Counted from the stretch's first letter, positions 1-9,014 are shown. The stretch: DNA of 64,000 nt from Flavobacterium chryseum (GCF_004362015.1 NZ_SNWW01000004.1:1-64000); one strand, 5' to 3'. Notes: a model not told the origin generated them from the letters alone. Numbers and translations: made by a program.

Positions 1-49
1 GCCTGCGCAGATGGTACTGCAGTTATGTGGGAGAGTATGTCGTCGCCTT
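1..49 (+). rRNA. rrf: 5S ribosomal RNA, 3' part only
   Basis: The first bases match the 3' end of a Bacteroidota 5S rRNA: the GATGGTACTGC loop E/helix segment, then GTGGGAGAGTATGTCG and a closing GTCGCC-type helix end, directly followed by a strong terminator. The 5' part lies outside the window, so an rRNA operon ends here. The exact 3' end is uncertain by a few bases. Confidence 0.85.
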
Positions 50-56
50 TCTTTTT

Positions 57-90
57 AAAAACCCTTCATCATAAGATGAAGGGTTTTTTC
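57..90 (+). terminator. Rho-independent terminator of the rRNA operon
   Basis: A hairpin with arms AACCCTTCATC and GATGAAGGGTT around an ATAA loop is followed by a T run. It sits about 10 bases after the 5S end and 34 bases before the stop of the convergent pectinesterase gene. The A run before the stem could let it also serve the opposite strand. Confidence 0.9.
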
Positions 91-123
91 GTTTACAATG
101 GGTTTGAGATTATGTATTTCTGA

Positions 124-1230
124 TTAATGGAATCCTTTTTCAAAAACTAAATCGGCATTTTTAGCTTTCTTCGCTGGTAATATAGAATTGCATTTGTCTT
201 TATCAATTATTGGATTCCAATCTACATCAAGAATGTTTGCCGTTGTAGAATTAGCTGCAAATATTTTTTCTTTAGTATATTCCGAAGCTTCTGTTTTATT
301 TAATTGATGTGACCAAGGTATGCGAGCATTTGGTTTAAAAACTGGGCCGTAACAATTATATTCGGCATAAAAAGTGGTTTTCCAATTATTGTAAGCTTTA
401 TGTTCTGGCTCTTTTGACCATACAGACCAGCCATCAGGAATAATATGTGACTCTTCAAAACAATGAATAAAAACTACATTTGCTCCAGCTCCCCATGGTC
501 TTCCTAAAGATACATTTGGAGCAGCTCCTTTGGGATATTCCATCACAACACAATCTTTAAAGACAAAACCGTATTTGTTCTTTCCGAGATCCTGATTGCT
601 TGCGGTAATATATGAACCTCCCTTACTTTGAATAAAGCAATTTTCAAATAAAGCGATACCAGAACCGAAAATAAAATCTGTAGTGCCATCAATAATGCAA
701 TCTTTTATATAGGTTCTCTTATTTGCTTTAAGATAAAAAGTATCCTGAAAGCCACTTATTTTGCAGTTATGAAATATTGATCTATCACCATTAATCATTA
801 AAGCTACAGCCTGTCCTCCTTTCTTATATTGTGGCAAATAGCTATCAATTGTATTTTTAAACGTAATATTTTCTGCAGAAAAACCATCAGCTTCAATTAA
901 AGTGCTAAATGATTTACTGGTTCCTCCAGCAATTTCTGCATAATCATCATAAGTAAGAATCGTATTTTTATAAGACTCACCAATTAGGGTTACATTTTTC
1001 TTGCTTGATATGAGCTTTAATTTTTCTTTATATGTGCCAGCTTTAACAAAAATGATAGTACGTTTCAAACTATTATCAGGAACGGCATCAAATGCTTCCT
1101 GAACTTTAGTAAAATTCCCGCTTCCATCTATAGCCACCACAATGGCATAAATGCTTTTATTTTGTTGAGCAGATAATATATTGGCAAAGAAAAGTAGTAA
1201 TAAGTAAATTTTCTGAAGCGTATTTTTCAT
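124..1230 (-). CDS. Secreted pectinesterase (CE8)
   Basis: Removes methyl esters from homogalacturonan so that lyases and polygalacturonases can cut it. The 368-residue protein begins with a signal peptide (hydrophobic stretch at 8-19, cleavage likely near Ala21). All CE8 landmarks are visible: AGTYKE at 64-69, GGQAVAL with Gln140, QDTFY with the catalytic Asp163, DFIFG with the nucleophile Asp185, and LGRPW with Arg244. Length is normal for a single-domain bacterial CE8. It lies last on the minus strand, separated from the permease gene by a terminator-like hairpin, so it is probably its own transcription unit. It is the only methylesterase in the window and complements the PL1 and GH28 enzymes on the other side of the locus. 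The family assignment is firm; the exact pectin type is inferred. Confidence 0.93.
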   Translation of the reverse strand: MKNTLQKIYLLLLFFANILSAQQNKSIYAIVVAIDGSGNFTKVQEAFDAVPDNSLKRTIIFVKAGTYKEKLKLISSKKNVTLIGESYKNTILTYDDYAEIAGGTSKSFSTLIEADGFSAENITFKNTIDSYLPQYKKGGQAVALMINGDRSIFHNCKISGFQDTFYLKANKRTYIKDCIIDGTTDFIFGSGIALFENCFIQSKGGSYITASNQDLGKNKYGFVFKDCVVMEYPKGAAPNVSLGRPWGAGANVVFIHCFEESHIIPDGWSVWSKEPEHKAYNNWKTTFYAEYNCYGPVFKPNARIPWSHQLNKTEASEYTKEKIFAANSTTANILDVDWNPIIDKDKCNSILPAKKAKNADLVFEKGFH

Positions 1231-1253
1231 TTTAAAATGGAATCTTTGTAATT

Positions 1254-1301
1254 TATTTAAAAAAAATCCAAGGCGTATTCAATACAACAATAACACCTTG
1301 G
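1254..1301 (-). terminator. Probable terminator after the permease gene
   Basis: Read on the minus strand, CCAAGG and CCTTGG arms (1296-1301 and 1268-1273) with extra A/T and G-T pairs inside close a long loop and are followed by a run of T. It lies just after the stop of the permease gene and upstream of the pectinesterase gene. Confidence 0.6.
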
Positions 1302-1328
1302 AAGATTTATATAAAATTAAAAAATTAA

Positions 1329-2636
1329 TTAAGATGAAACACTATTCTTTACTTTGTGCCCAAACACACCAAAAGAAAGAATGATAATAAAACATGCTAA
1401 AGGAATAATATAGCCCGATTGAATATCATCATGATTAATGTCAATTAAAGTTCCCATTCCGTAAGGTAAGATTGCACCACCTACAATTGACATTACTAAC
1501 CATGAAGAACCCGTTTCAGTATTTGATTTTAATCCAACCAAGCCTAATGAAAAAATAGTTGGAAACATAATCGACATAAAAAATCCGATTCCACCAAGCG
1601 CATAAATCACATAAATTCCTGTTCCGTAAATTGCTACTAGACAAAGTAGAATACTAATTATGCAATAGATTGAAAGCAAAACATAATCTTTTACAAACTT
1701 CAAAAAGAAAGTTCCGATAAAGCGTCCGGCCATAAAAAGAAAACCATAGATTCCAAGATAATATCCCGCTGTTTTTTCATCTAATCCAGCTCCTTGTTGT
1801 GCAATTCTAATGAAAAAACTGGTAATACAAACCTGCGCTCCAACATAAAAAAATTGTGCGACTACGGCCCAGCTTAAATGAGAAAACTTTAAAACAGAGA
1901 AAAATCCTGGTTTAGCTTCAACTTCTGTATGTTGTGGTTTCATAGAAGGTAAATGCATAAAATAAAATAATATGGCAACTAAAACCAGCACACTTCCAAG
2001 AATGATATAAGGTAATTTTACAGATGAAGCTTCTTCTAATAAATAAGCGGCTTTTGTTGCATCTGGCATGGCAGCCATTTGTTCTGGTGTATGGGTTTTT
2101 CCTGAAAGAATAAATAATGATCCTACAATTGGAGCAACCATTGCTGCTAAACCATTAAAAGATGCTGCTAAATTTAATCTTTTTGAAGATGATTCCGGTG
2201 GACCTAAAATAGCTGCATAAGGATTTGCACTAGTTTCCAGAATGGTTAAGCCACATCCAATTACAAATAAAGCAAACAAAAATAATTCATAAGTTCGTGT
2301 GTTTGCTGCAGGCACAAACAGAAAAGCTCCGGTAGCGAAAACTAATAAACCTGTTATGATACTATTTTTGTAGCCAAATCGTTTAATCAGCATTCCGGCA
2401 GGAATTGCCATAATGAAATAAGCAAAAAATACGGAAGTATCAATTAATGTTGATTGACGATTATTTAATTCACAGGCTTTTTTTAAGTGTGGAATTAAAA
2501 TAGAATCCAGATTATGAGCCATTCCCCAAAGGAAAAATAAGCTTGTTATTAAAATGAAAGGCAAAAGATATTTTGTTCCTTTTCCTGTTTCTGTTGCGGC
2601 TTCATGTTGATCGCCAATTTGGTTGGTTATTTGCAT
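1329..2636 (-). CDS. FucP-type sugar permease (MFS)
   Basis: Proton-coupled inner-membrane sugar uptake. The protein (about 435 residues from the chosen start) has roughly twelve hydrophobic segments and the FucP-subfamily signatures: FFLWGMAHNLDSILIP in the first helix, LETSANPYAAILGP in the middle and RLNLAASFNG after it. The ATG at 2636 is chosen because the 13 residues encoded further upstream come from a repeat-like intergenic stretch and have no counterpart in the family. It is the last gene of the minus-strand operon that begins at 9014. Known members take up L-fucose, and others take up related hexoses. The facing 6-deoxysugar genes make L-fucose, L-rhamnose or a derivative a likely substrate, but specificity cannot be read from sequence. 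Confidence 0.87.
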   Translation of the reverse strand: MQITNQIGDQHEAATETGKGTKYLLPFILITSLFFLWGMAHNLDSILIPHLKKACELNNRQSTLIDTSVFFAYFIMAIPAGMLIKRFGYKNSIITGLLVFATGAFLFVPAANTRTYELFLFALFVIGCGLTILETSANPYAAILGPPESSSKRLNLAASFNGLAAMVAPIVGSLFILSGKTHTPEQMAAMPDATKAAYLLEEASSVKLPYIILGSVLVLVAILFYFMHLPSMKPQHTEVEAKPGFFSVLKFSHLSWAVVAQFFYVGAQVCITSFFIRIAQQGAGLDEKTAGYYLGIYGFLFMAGRFIGTFFLKFVKDYVLLSIYCIISILLCLVAIYGTGIYVIYALGGIGFFMSIMFPTIFSLGLVGLKSNTETGSSWLVMSIVGGAILPYGMGTLIDINHDDIQSGYIIPLACFIIILSFGVFGHKVKNSVSS

Positions 2637-2689
2637 AGTTAGTTTTTTTAAAGGTTCGGAGGGACAAAGATTCAAGAGACAAAGATTTA

Positions 2690-2745
2690 TACGTTCAGAT
2701 TAAAAACCTCTGTACCTTTGCAACTTTGCTGCTTTGTACCTTCTA
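2690..2745. repeat. Short degenerate intergenic repeat
   Basis: The segment contains GTACCTTTGCAACTTTGC and GCTTTGTACC blocks, which look like one arm of the low-complexity palindromic repeats common between Flavobacterium genes. The matching ACAAAGATT blocks stand just before it. No gene is seen. Confidence 0.45.
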
Positions 2746-3189
2746 TTAAAGATTCTTTTTTACTAATAATAAATGATCGCAAACGAGAACGACTTCACCT
2801 TTTTGATTGATAATTTCAACATGTTCGGTAACTGTTCCCATATCTGGTTTTTTAGCTTCTCCTTTTTCTGAAATGGTGATTTCTGAATGAATGGTATCAC
2901 CAATATGAACCGGTTTTACAAATCGCATACGATCATATCCTTTAGAAAAAGCTTCCGGATTAATTTCAGATGCTGTTAAACCAATACCAATACTAAAAAC
3001 CATAGTTCCATGAGCGATGCGTTGACCGAAAGGTTGAGTTTTACACCATTCCTCATCCATATGATGTGGAAAAAAGTCTCCTGTATGTCCTGCGTGAACC
3101 ACAAAATCAGTTTCTGTAATGGTTCTGCCTAATGTAACTCTTTTATCATTAAGCTGATAATCTTCAAAAAAGGTGGATTTGAAATACAT
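2746..3189 (-). CDS. MaoC-fold hydratase/dehydratase
   Basis: Single hot-dog domain protein of 147 residues, no signal peptide, so cytosolic. MaoC-like enzymes usually add or remove water on enoyl-/3-hydroxyacyl-CoA thioesters. The family core [13 protein letters not shown] is present and gives the catalytic pair Asp38 and His43 (numbered from the ATG at 3189), followed by IAHGTM. The Asn normally two residues after the Asp is replaced by Phe, so substrate handling may differ. The in-frame ATG at 3249 would add 20 residues coded by a repeat-like AATTGTGAATTGTAAATTGTGA stretch, so the start at 3189 (MYFKSTFF) is preferred. It shares an operon with two CoA-transferases, which suggests it acts on a CoA thioester that they make. 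That link is inference. Confidence 0.82.
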   Translation of the reverse strand: MYFKSTFFEDYQLNDKRVTLGRTITETDFVVHAGHTGDFFPHHMDEEWCKTQPFGQRIAHGTMVFSIGIGLTASEINPEAFSKGYDRMRFVKPVHIGDTIHSEITISEKGEAKKPDMGTVTEHVEIINQKGEVVLVCDHLLLVKKNL

Positions 3190-3295
3190 ATATTTTAATT
3201 GTGAATTGTAAATTGTGAGATTTATTTTAAAAGTCAGTTGGTTTTGCATTCAATTTTTAAAAACTATTAAACTTCTGACTTATAACATTTAACAT

Positions 3296-4357
3296 CTAAC
3301 TTAATAAAATGCCTCCGTTTTCATTGCTGATGTAACAGGCTTCAACTACTTTCATGGTATCTAAAACGTCTTGCACACTCGCTAATAATTTTTGATCTGA
3401 ACCTTCTTTATAGGGCATTAGGTTAGACATTGTTCCGATAAAAGCTTCCGGAAACCATGAGCCTTCGAGTTTTATTTCTTTCCATTCATATTTGCCTTCT
3501 TCATTCTCAACTGCGTATTCAAAAATGTCAGGCAAACCGTCAGGATAATTCATTAATAATCCCATCTTAGCTTTAATGGCGCCTTTTGTTCCTTCCCATT
3601 TAATGTAACTTTCTTCATGTTTCGGCCCAAAATGATGATCATGATTGGTATTTATAACGACGTGTTTGGTTTCTCCATAATCTAAAATAATAGTCGATCG
3701 GCTGGAGGATAACTTTTTTAGTGGATGTTTTGCTGTTTTTGCCATCACACTTTTTGGATTTCCCAGAAATGAACGTATGCAATCGATATAGTGAACACTA
3801 TGAAAAAGAATTTCTAATCTTGGGTGTTCCTTAATAAGAGGAAATAATTCCCACGGTGTATTAACAGTGACTTTAAATTCTAAATCATATAATTCGCCAA
3901 TGATTCCTTCATTAATTAAATATCTTGCTGAGCTCACGAAAGAGGCAAAACGCAATTGAAAATTAATAGCAGCGACCAAATTTTTTCTCTCACAAACAGC
4001 AACAATTTCAAGAGCTTGAGCTAAATCATTTCCCATTGGTTTTTGAATTAGCACTGCAGCACCATCAGGAAGCTGTTCTAAAATCTCAATATATTGATCA
4101 GGAAGAACAGTAATATCATATACAGCATTTGATGGAGCATTTTTTACTGCATCGGTAACAGATTCAAAAACATGTGCTATTTTAAATTGCTTAGCCAAAT
4201 CATGTGCCTTGGAAATAGTTCTGTTTGTAATACCGAAGACAGTAAATCCAGCCATTTCATAAGCAGGTAAGTGGGCATCTTTTACAATACCACTCGCACC
4301 AATAATAATGATGGGCTGATTTGTTTCCGGTAATAATGGTTTATATGGAATATTCAT
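3296..4357 (-). CDS. Gfo/Idh/MocA family oxidoreductase
   Basis: Cytosolic NAD(P)-dependent oxidoreductase of 353 residues, normal for the family, which oxidises or reduces hydroxyls of sugars, inositols and sugar acids. The N-terminal Rossmann fold shows IIIIGASGIVKDAHLPAY (the usual GxGxxG is altered to GASGIV), followed by the QKPMGNDL motif that replaces the common EKP and supplies the conserved Lys. The C-terminal half is the alpha/beta substrate domain. Its ATG is one base away from the stop of the upstream solute-binding gene, so the two are co-translated or tightly coupled. Substrate is unknown. In this operon a sugar acid or its derivative is a reasonable guess. Confidence 0.85.
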   Translation of the reverse strand: MNIPYKPLLPETNQPIIIIGASGIVKDAHLPAYEMAGFTVFGITNRTISKAHDLAKQFKIAHVFESVTDAVKNAPSNAVYDITVLPDQYIEILEQLPDGAAVLIQKPMGNDLAQALEIVAVCERKNLVAAINFQLRFASFVSSARYLINEGIIGELYDLEFKVTVNTPWELFPLIKEHPRLEILFHSVHYIDCIRSFLGNPKSVMAKTAKHPLKKLSSSRSTIILDYGETKHVVINTNHDHHFGPKHEESYIKWEGTKGAIKAKMGLLMNYPDGLPDIFEYAVENEEGKYEWKEIKLEGSWFPEAFIGTMSNLMPYKEGSDQKLLASVQDVLDTMKVVEACYISNENGGILLS

Positions 4358-4358
4358 C

Positions 4359-5582
4359 TTAAATAATTTTTTGAATCGTATTTTGAGTTTCCTCTAATAA
4401 ATTTTTAGACTGAATGTCGCTTTCTATCGCTTTCAAAACCATTTCATCTATCAACGCTGCAACTTTTGGCCAAACCGGAGTTTGTGGTAAGGTTAAAGCA
4501 TTTTCGTGAAGCATTTCAAGTTTATGATAAAACGGAATAGTTTTGTTTATTTCCACATCATTCCAGGTTGATTTTCTGCAGCCAATTCCTCCTTCATTCG
4601 TTAGTAATTTATCGCTTTTTGCTGTGGTTGCAAATCTTAAAAAATCGTAGGCAAGTTCTTTGTGCTTGCTGCCAATGCCAATTGTATACAGCCAATAAAC
4701 ATTCAAAGAAGCCGTTTTATGGTTTTTATCAAACGGAAGTTCCGTGATATCTACTTTGCCTTTTACTTTCGATTCTTCGATTATTTCACACATCGATGCA
4801 AATCCAAACCAATTAATTGCCATTGCCGCTTCTCCTTCGGCGAAAGCCATTCCAGCTTCAACAGAACCAAATTTTTTAGATTTCGGATGAACAGCTTTTT
4901 CATTATTTACAATTGTTCTGTAAAAATCTAAAGCTTCAATTGCTGCACTTTGATTAATATTAATCTGATTTTGGACATCTACTAATGATCCTCCACGTGT
5001 CCATAATTGAAGGCAAAAATCAAAAACCATATTATGTCCGTCCGGATAATTTGCAAAAACACAACCGTAAAGATTCTGATCAGGTCTATTAAAAAACTCG
5101 GCTATTTGAGCAAATTGTTCCCAGGTTTTCGGGGGATTTAATTCATAACCAAACTGATTTTTAAAATTTTCTTTTTCGGCTAAATCTTCAAATAAATCTT
5201 TTCTAAAAATTAAGCATTCAGGGCCATCGTGAAATGGCAGTCCGTAAGTGCTGTTTTTTATTTGTTGTAAATGCAATAATGATTGGTGCCAGCCTTCAGG
5301 ATAATCCTGAGGTGGATTTTGATTAATAAATGATGTTAAATCAAGCACCGCTTTTTCGTTGGCGGCATCAAATATCCAATCGGTATTAATATGTGCAATA
5401 TCCCAGGTTCCGTTTTTCAAACCTTTTTTCGTAATCGTTTCTTCATAAAGATTATGCAATTCTAAAGGAACCATTTCAACCTCAATAGAAACATTATTTT
5501 TAAGGCAAAACAAATCCCAAAGCTTTTGAAGCGTACTTTCAAAAGGATCAAACTTTCTAACAGCTATTCGTAATTTTCCCAT
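4359..5582 (-). CDS. Solute-binding-protein fold, no signal peptide (type 1)
   Basis: The 407-residue protein has the layout of a MalE-type periplasmic binding protein: two alternating domains with TYGLPFHDGPECLIFRKDLF near 115-135, PKTWEQFAQIAEFF near 155, and a late WPKVAALIDEMV helix. Unlike every transport binding protein, it begins directly with the first domain strand (MGKLRIAVRKFDPFE) and has no signal peptide or lipobox. No ABC permease or ATPase gene is found anywhere in the window. Its start codon overlaps the stop of the CoA-transferase gene at 5582 by one base (TAATG), a sign of translational coupling. A cytosolic binding partner or sensor for a CoA-transferase substrate is one reading. 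An undetected upstream start is excluded because the CoA-transferase frame occupies that region. Confidence 0.8.
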   Translation of the reverse strand: MGKLRIAVRKFDPFESTLQKLWDLFCLKNNVSIEVEMVPLELHNLYEETITKKGLKNGTWDIAHINTDWIFDAANEKAVLDLTSFINQNPPQDYPEGWHQSLLHLQQIKNSTYGLPFHDGPECLIFRKDLFEDLAEKENFKNQFGYELNPPKTWEQFAQIAEFFNRPDQNLYGCVFANYPDGHNMVFDFCLQLWTRGGSLVDVQNQININQSAAIEALDFYRTIVNNEKAVHPKSKKFGSVEAGMAFAEGEAAMAINWFGFASMCEIIEESKVKGKVDITELPFDKNHKTASLNVYWLYTIGIGSKHKELAYDFLRFATTAKSDKLLTNEGGIGCRKSTWNDVEINKTIPFYHKLEMLHENALTLPQTPVWPKVAALIDEMVLKAIESDIQSKNLLEETQNTIQKII

Positions 5583-6721
5583 TATATAGCTATAAATTCT
5601 TTAATGATTTTCTCGTTGTCTTGTCCTAATTTTGGAGAGCCTTTACCAGAAGTTAGATATTCTCCATCTATTTTAATCGGGCATCTTGTTGTTTGATAGG
5701 AATAGCCATCTAACATTTGAACTTCTTGTGTAAAATCTAAAATTTTAAATCCTTCTTCAGCAAAAAGCTCTTGATAGTTTAAAACTCCGGCGCACCAAAT
5801 GTCAGCAGGTTCTAAAATACTCAACCAAAAATCTGTATTTTGAGTTTGTAAATGTGTGGCTAAAATATTTTTAATTTCATCTCTTAAATGGAATTTGTTC
5901 TCCGGAAATTGCAATAAAGCGTCACATTTTAAAAGCGAAGCCAAAACAGGAATCGAGCCCATTGCCAAAGCTAAAAAGCCATTGTTGGTTTTATAAATTC
6001 CGTAAGGCGCACCCAAATAAGCGTGAGCATTATTAGTTTTGGTTCGAACAGGCAATTCTCCTCCGTCATTAAAAAAAGTAGTGATGGTTTCAAACTGAAA
6101 ATCGAAAGCAGATTCTAACATACTTACCTGAACAGAAGCTCCAATATTATGTATGGCTTTTCGATATAAAGCCGCTAAAATTCCCTGAGCCAAATGCGCT
6201 CCGGCCAACATATCAACAATTGACAAGCCCATGGGTACCGGGCCATCGTCCTGATTGCCACTTAACCAGGTTAAAGCTGTTAAGGATTGCAACAATAAAT
6301 CTTGTCCCGGTAAATCTTTTAAATCAGGGTGATTTCCAAAACCCGAAATCGAAGCATAAACAATAGTTGGATTAATTACTGCAACATCTTCATAACTTAA
6401 ACCTATTCGTTCCATAACTCCTGGTCTGAAATTATGCATGACTACATCGGCCTTTGCTAATAATTTTTTTAATTTCTCGAGTTCTTCGGCTTGCTTAAAA
6501 TCTATGGCAAAAGATTCTTTATTTCTGTTAATGGTATGAAAAACAGAAGATTCTCCATTCATAATCAAGTCAGAAGTATATAAAGTTCTGCAAATATCTC
6601 CAGTTCCCGGTTTTTCAATTTTTATAACGCGCGCGCCCAAATCAGCCAATCGTAAACTTGCTGAAGGACCTGAAAGAAACTGACTAAAATCTACTATTAA
6701 ATAATCTTCTAATGGTTTCAT
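5582..6721 (-). CDS. CaiB/BaiF family CoA-transferase (copy 1)
   Basis: Class III CoA-transferase of 379 residues that should move CoA from one acyl-CoA to a free carboxylic acid in the cytosol. It shows the family N terminus (DFSQFLSGPSASLRLADLGA then RVIKIEKP), the HNFRPGVMERIGL motif at 96-108 and the catalytic Asp170 in SIVDMLAG. Length is close to the family norm of about 400. It is a clear paralogue of the next gene, sharing the first residues MKPLE, FHTINRNKESFA, PGQDLLLQSL and the same Asp position, so the two arose by duplication and may form a heteromer. It is flanked by 1-base and 2-base junctions to its neighbours. The acid substrate is unknown. The context of sugar-acid enzymes suggests a sugar-derived acid rather than carnitine. 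Confidence 0.9.
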   Translation of the reverse strand: MKPLEDYLIVDFSQFLSGPSASLRLADLGARVIKIEKPGTGDICRTLYTSDLIMNGESSVFHTINRNKESFAIDFKQAEELEKLKKLLAKADVVMHNFRPGVMERIGLSYEDVAVINPTIVYASISGFGNHPDLKDLPGQDLLLQSLTALTWLSGNQDDGPVPMGLSIVDMLAGAHLAQGILAALYRKAIHNIGASVQVSMLESAFDFQFETITTFFNDGGELPVRTKTNNAHAYLGAPYGIYKTNNGFLALAMGSIPVLASLLKCDALLQFPENKFHLRDEIKNILATHLQTQNTDFWLSILEPADIWCAGVLNYQELFAEEGFKILDFTQEVQMLDGYSYQTTRCPIKIDGEYLTSGKGSPKLGQDNEKIIKEFIAI

Positions 6722-6723
6722 TC

Positions 6724-7869
6724 CTATTCGTTTAAAAATTGTTCATGTATTTTCACATTATCTTCCCCAACTTTTGGAGCTGCTTTTATGCTTGTTAAAA
6801 TTTTCCCGTCAAGCTGAATTGGACTTCTGGTTGTTATTATTTTTTTTCCAGCAGAATTCTGAACAGTTTGTTTCAATTCCAATTCATTCACAAAAGATTG
6901 ATTGTCTAATTCTTCATAATTGAGAACTTTTCCAGACCAAATTCCTTCTTTTTGAAGTAAACTCAACCAATAATCAGATTTTTGAGTTGACAATTGTTCA
7001 CTTAATAGTACTCTGATTTCATCTCTTTTTTCAAACCAAAGCTGCTTGTCAGCATACTTTTGTAAAGCAACGCCCAGCGTATTTCCAATAAAAAGTAAAT
7101 CTCCCATGGCCAGAGAAATATAACCGTCTTCAGTTTTGTATATTCCGTATGGAGCGCTAAGAAAAGCGTGCGCACTTCCTTTAACATCGCCTCTTTCCGG
7201 CAACTGTCCGCCATCATTTAAGAAAGAAGTAATTGCTTCAAATTGTACATCTAAAACAGATTCTAACAAACTTACTTCGACCAAAACTCCTTTTCCGGTT
7301 TTGGCTCTTTTCAGTAAAGCCGCTAAAATTCCCTGTACAAAATGATTTCCGCACATTAAATCGGCTACAGCCAGACCAAACGGAATCGGACCCTGACTTT
7401 TTCTGCCGCTTAACCAACTCAATCCTGAAAGCGATTGCAATAATAAATCTTGTCCTGGTTTTTTTGCCCACGGACCAATAGTTCCGTAACCAGTAATCGT
7501 TCCGTATATTATTTTTGGATTAATAGATAGCGTTTCACTGAAATCTAAACCTATTTTTTCCATTACGCCAGGTCTGAAATTATGTGTCATAATATCTGCC
7601 TTGGCAATTAATTTTTTTATTAAAATTAAATCATCTGGGTTTTTAAGATCAGCCGCAAATGATTCTTTATTTCTGTTAATAGTGTGAAACAGCAAACTGC
7701 TCTCATCAACAAAAAGATCTTTTATACTAAGTTGCCTGCAAGCTTCGCCTTTTACGGGGCGTTCAATTTTAATGACTCGCGCGCCTAAATCAGCTAATTT
7801 TAGCCCGGCAGAAGGTCCCGCCAAAAACTGGCAGAATTCTAAAACAACTAATCCTTCTAATGGTTTCAT
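6724..7869 (-). CDS. CaiB/BaiF family CoA-transferase (copy 2)
   Basis: Second class III CoA-transferase (381 residues) with EFCQFLAGPSAGLKLADLGA, RVIKIERP, HNFRPGVMEKIGL and the catalytic Asp170 in LAVADLMCG. Both copies keep all visible active-site elements, so neither looks degenerate. It ends 2 bases before copy 1 and begins inside the stop of the following binding-protein gene by a 4-base ATGA overlap. The order binding protein - transferase - transferase - binding protein suggests duplication of a transferase/binding-protein module with rearrangement of one pair. The role is presumably activation of a carboxylic acid as its CoA thioester for the MaoC-fold enzyme downstream. Donor and acceptor are unknown. 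Confidence 0.9.
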   Translation of the reverse strand: MKPLEGLVVLEFCQFLAGPSAGLKLADLGARVIKIERPVKGEACRQLSIKDLFVDESSLLFHTINRNKESFAADLKNPDDLILIKKLIAKADIMTHNFRPGVMEKIGLDFSETLSINPKIIYGTITGYGTIGPWAKKPGQDLLLQSLSGLSWLSGRKSQGPIPFGLAVADLMCGNHFVQGILAALLKRAKTGKGVLVEVSLLESVLDVQFEAITSFLNDGGQLPERGDVKGSAHAFLSAPYGIYKTEDGYISLAMGDLLFIGNTLGVALQKYADKQLWFEKRDEIRVLLSEQLSTQKSDYWLSLLQKEGIWSGKVLNYEELDNQSFVNELELKQTVQNSAGKKIITTRSPIQLDGKILTSIKAAPKVGEDNVKIHEQFLNE

Positions 7870-9014
7870 GTGGTTTGCAAGTTTAAAGACTTCGTATAAA
7901 GTGAGTTCATTTCTTCTAAAACTAATTCTTCGTTTCCGCCCTTCATCAAATAATCACGAACAACATCGCCGGCATGATCCTGAAAATACATATGTCCGGA
8001 ATATCTTGGGCGTAAAAATGCTCTTTCTAAAGTGGGTAAAGTATTTTTGAAATAGTCATTGGTTAAAGCATTAATTCGGTTACTTTTCCATGCCTGTAAG
8101 TGACCCGGTTGTCCGCCATTATCAGCGAATATATTTTGCTGAACCTGAGATGATCCCGTAAATTCAGCATATTTTATAGCTTCGGGAATGTTTTTATTAA
8201 AAGAAGAAACAGCCAATCCGGTTCCGCCCAAAGAGCTAATCATCGGATTATTGTTTAAACGAACCAAATCATAAAAATGAAGCAAATTTTTACTGTAACC
8301 TGTTCTTGAATAATTAGAATATCCGTAAGCAAAAGGGCAATAAGCAATTTCGTCAGAATTTACCATCGCTTCATAAACCTGAATTGGGTTCCGGTTAAAA
8401 TTAGCTGGATTTATTAGTTGAGCCAATTCTCTAAACATCTGCAAAGCCTTTTTTCCAGTTTCAGCAGAAATCACTTTTTCGTCAGATTGAAAAGGAGCTT
8501 CGCCAAGGCTGCAGCAAAACATATAAAGACTCATTAAAACATCAACAGGAATTCCGGCAAAAGCCACTAATCCTTTTTTAGCCAAAGCCAATAAATCATC
8601 ATAAGTTTCAGGAACTTTCAATCCTTGTTTTTCCAGAATATCCAAACGTGCCGAGGCAACCGGAGTAGCAGCGTCAATTGGTAACGCCCATAATTTATTA
8701 TGAAAAACATAACTTCCGTAAGAGCGGCCAACTGTATTTATTTCCTGGTCCTTTATATATGCTGTCGATAAATAATCAGATAGAGGAAGGATTGCATTTG
8801 TTTGCGCTCCAAAGCCTGTCCACGGATGATCAATTACCAAAAGATCAAATCGTTTTGCTAAATCTTCGATAGAAGCATCGGCAAATTCCTGTAAACTTCT
8901 TTTCTCCCAGGTAATCTCAATATCTGGATTAAGTTCTGTAAACCGCTGTGCTGTAGCAACCATTGGCAACAAACCTCTTGTGTGATTCCAGGTAATCCCT
9001 TTTAGTAGCTTCAT
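7866..9014 (-). CDS. Solute-binding-protein fold, no signal peptide (type 2)
   Basis: First gene of the minus-strand operon. The 382-residue product resembles family 1 extracellular binding proteins (TAQRFTELNPDIEITWEKRS near 22-41, FDLLVIDHPWTG near 57-68, ALPIDAATPVASARLDIL near 114, a late YAEFTGSSQVQQNIFADNGG). It begins MKLLKGITWNHTRG, which is domain sequence, not a signal peptide. It is only distantly similar to the protein at 4359-5582. A 4-base overlap couples it to CoA-transferase copy 2. With two such proteins, two transferases and no ABC transporter genes, a transport role is unlikely. A substrate-delivery, sensing or enzymatic role in the cytosol is inferred. The promoter is recognisable 62-91 bases upstream. 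Confidence 0.8.
   Translation of the reverse strand: MKLLKGITWNHTRGLLPMVATAQRFTELNPDIEITWEKRSLQEFADASIEDLAKRFDLLVIDHPWTGFGAQTNAILPLSDYLSTAYIKDQEINTVGRSYGSYVFHNKLWALPIDAATPVASARLDILEKQGLKVPETYDDLLALAKKGLVAFAGIPVDVLMSLYMFCCSLGEAPFQSDEKVISAETGKKALQMFRELAQLINPANFNRNPIQVYEAMVNSDEIAYCPFAYGYSNYSRTGYSKNLLHFYDLVRLNNNPMISSLGGTGLAVSSFNKNIPEAIKYAEFTGSSQVQQNIFADNGGQPGHLQAWKSNRINALTNDYFKNTLPTLERAFLRPRYSGHMYFQDHAGDVVRDYLMKGGNEELVLEEMNSLYTKSLNLQTT

Noticed and set aside
2637-2675. Upstream ATG of the permease gene
   Set aside because: The extra 13 residues are coded by repeat-like intergenic sequence and do not match the family N terminus.
4359-5582. Ordinary ABC sugar-transporter binding protein
   Set aside because: No signal peptide or lipobox and no permease or ATPase gene in the window; translational coupling to a CoA-transferase argues for another role.
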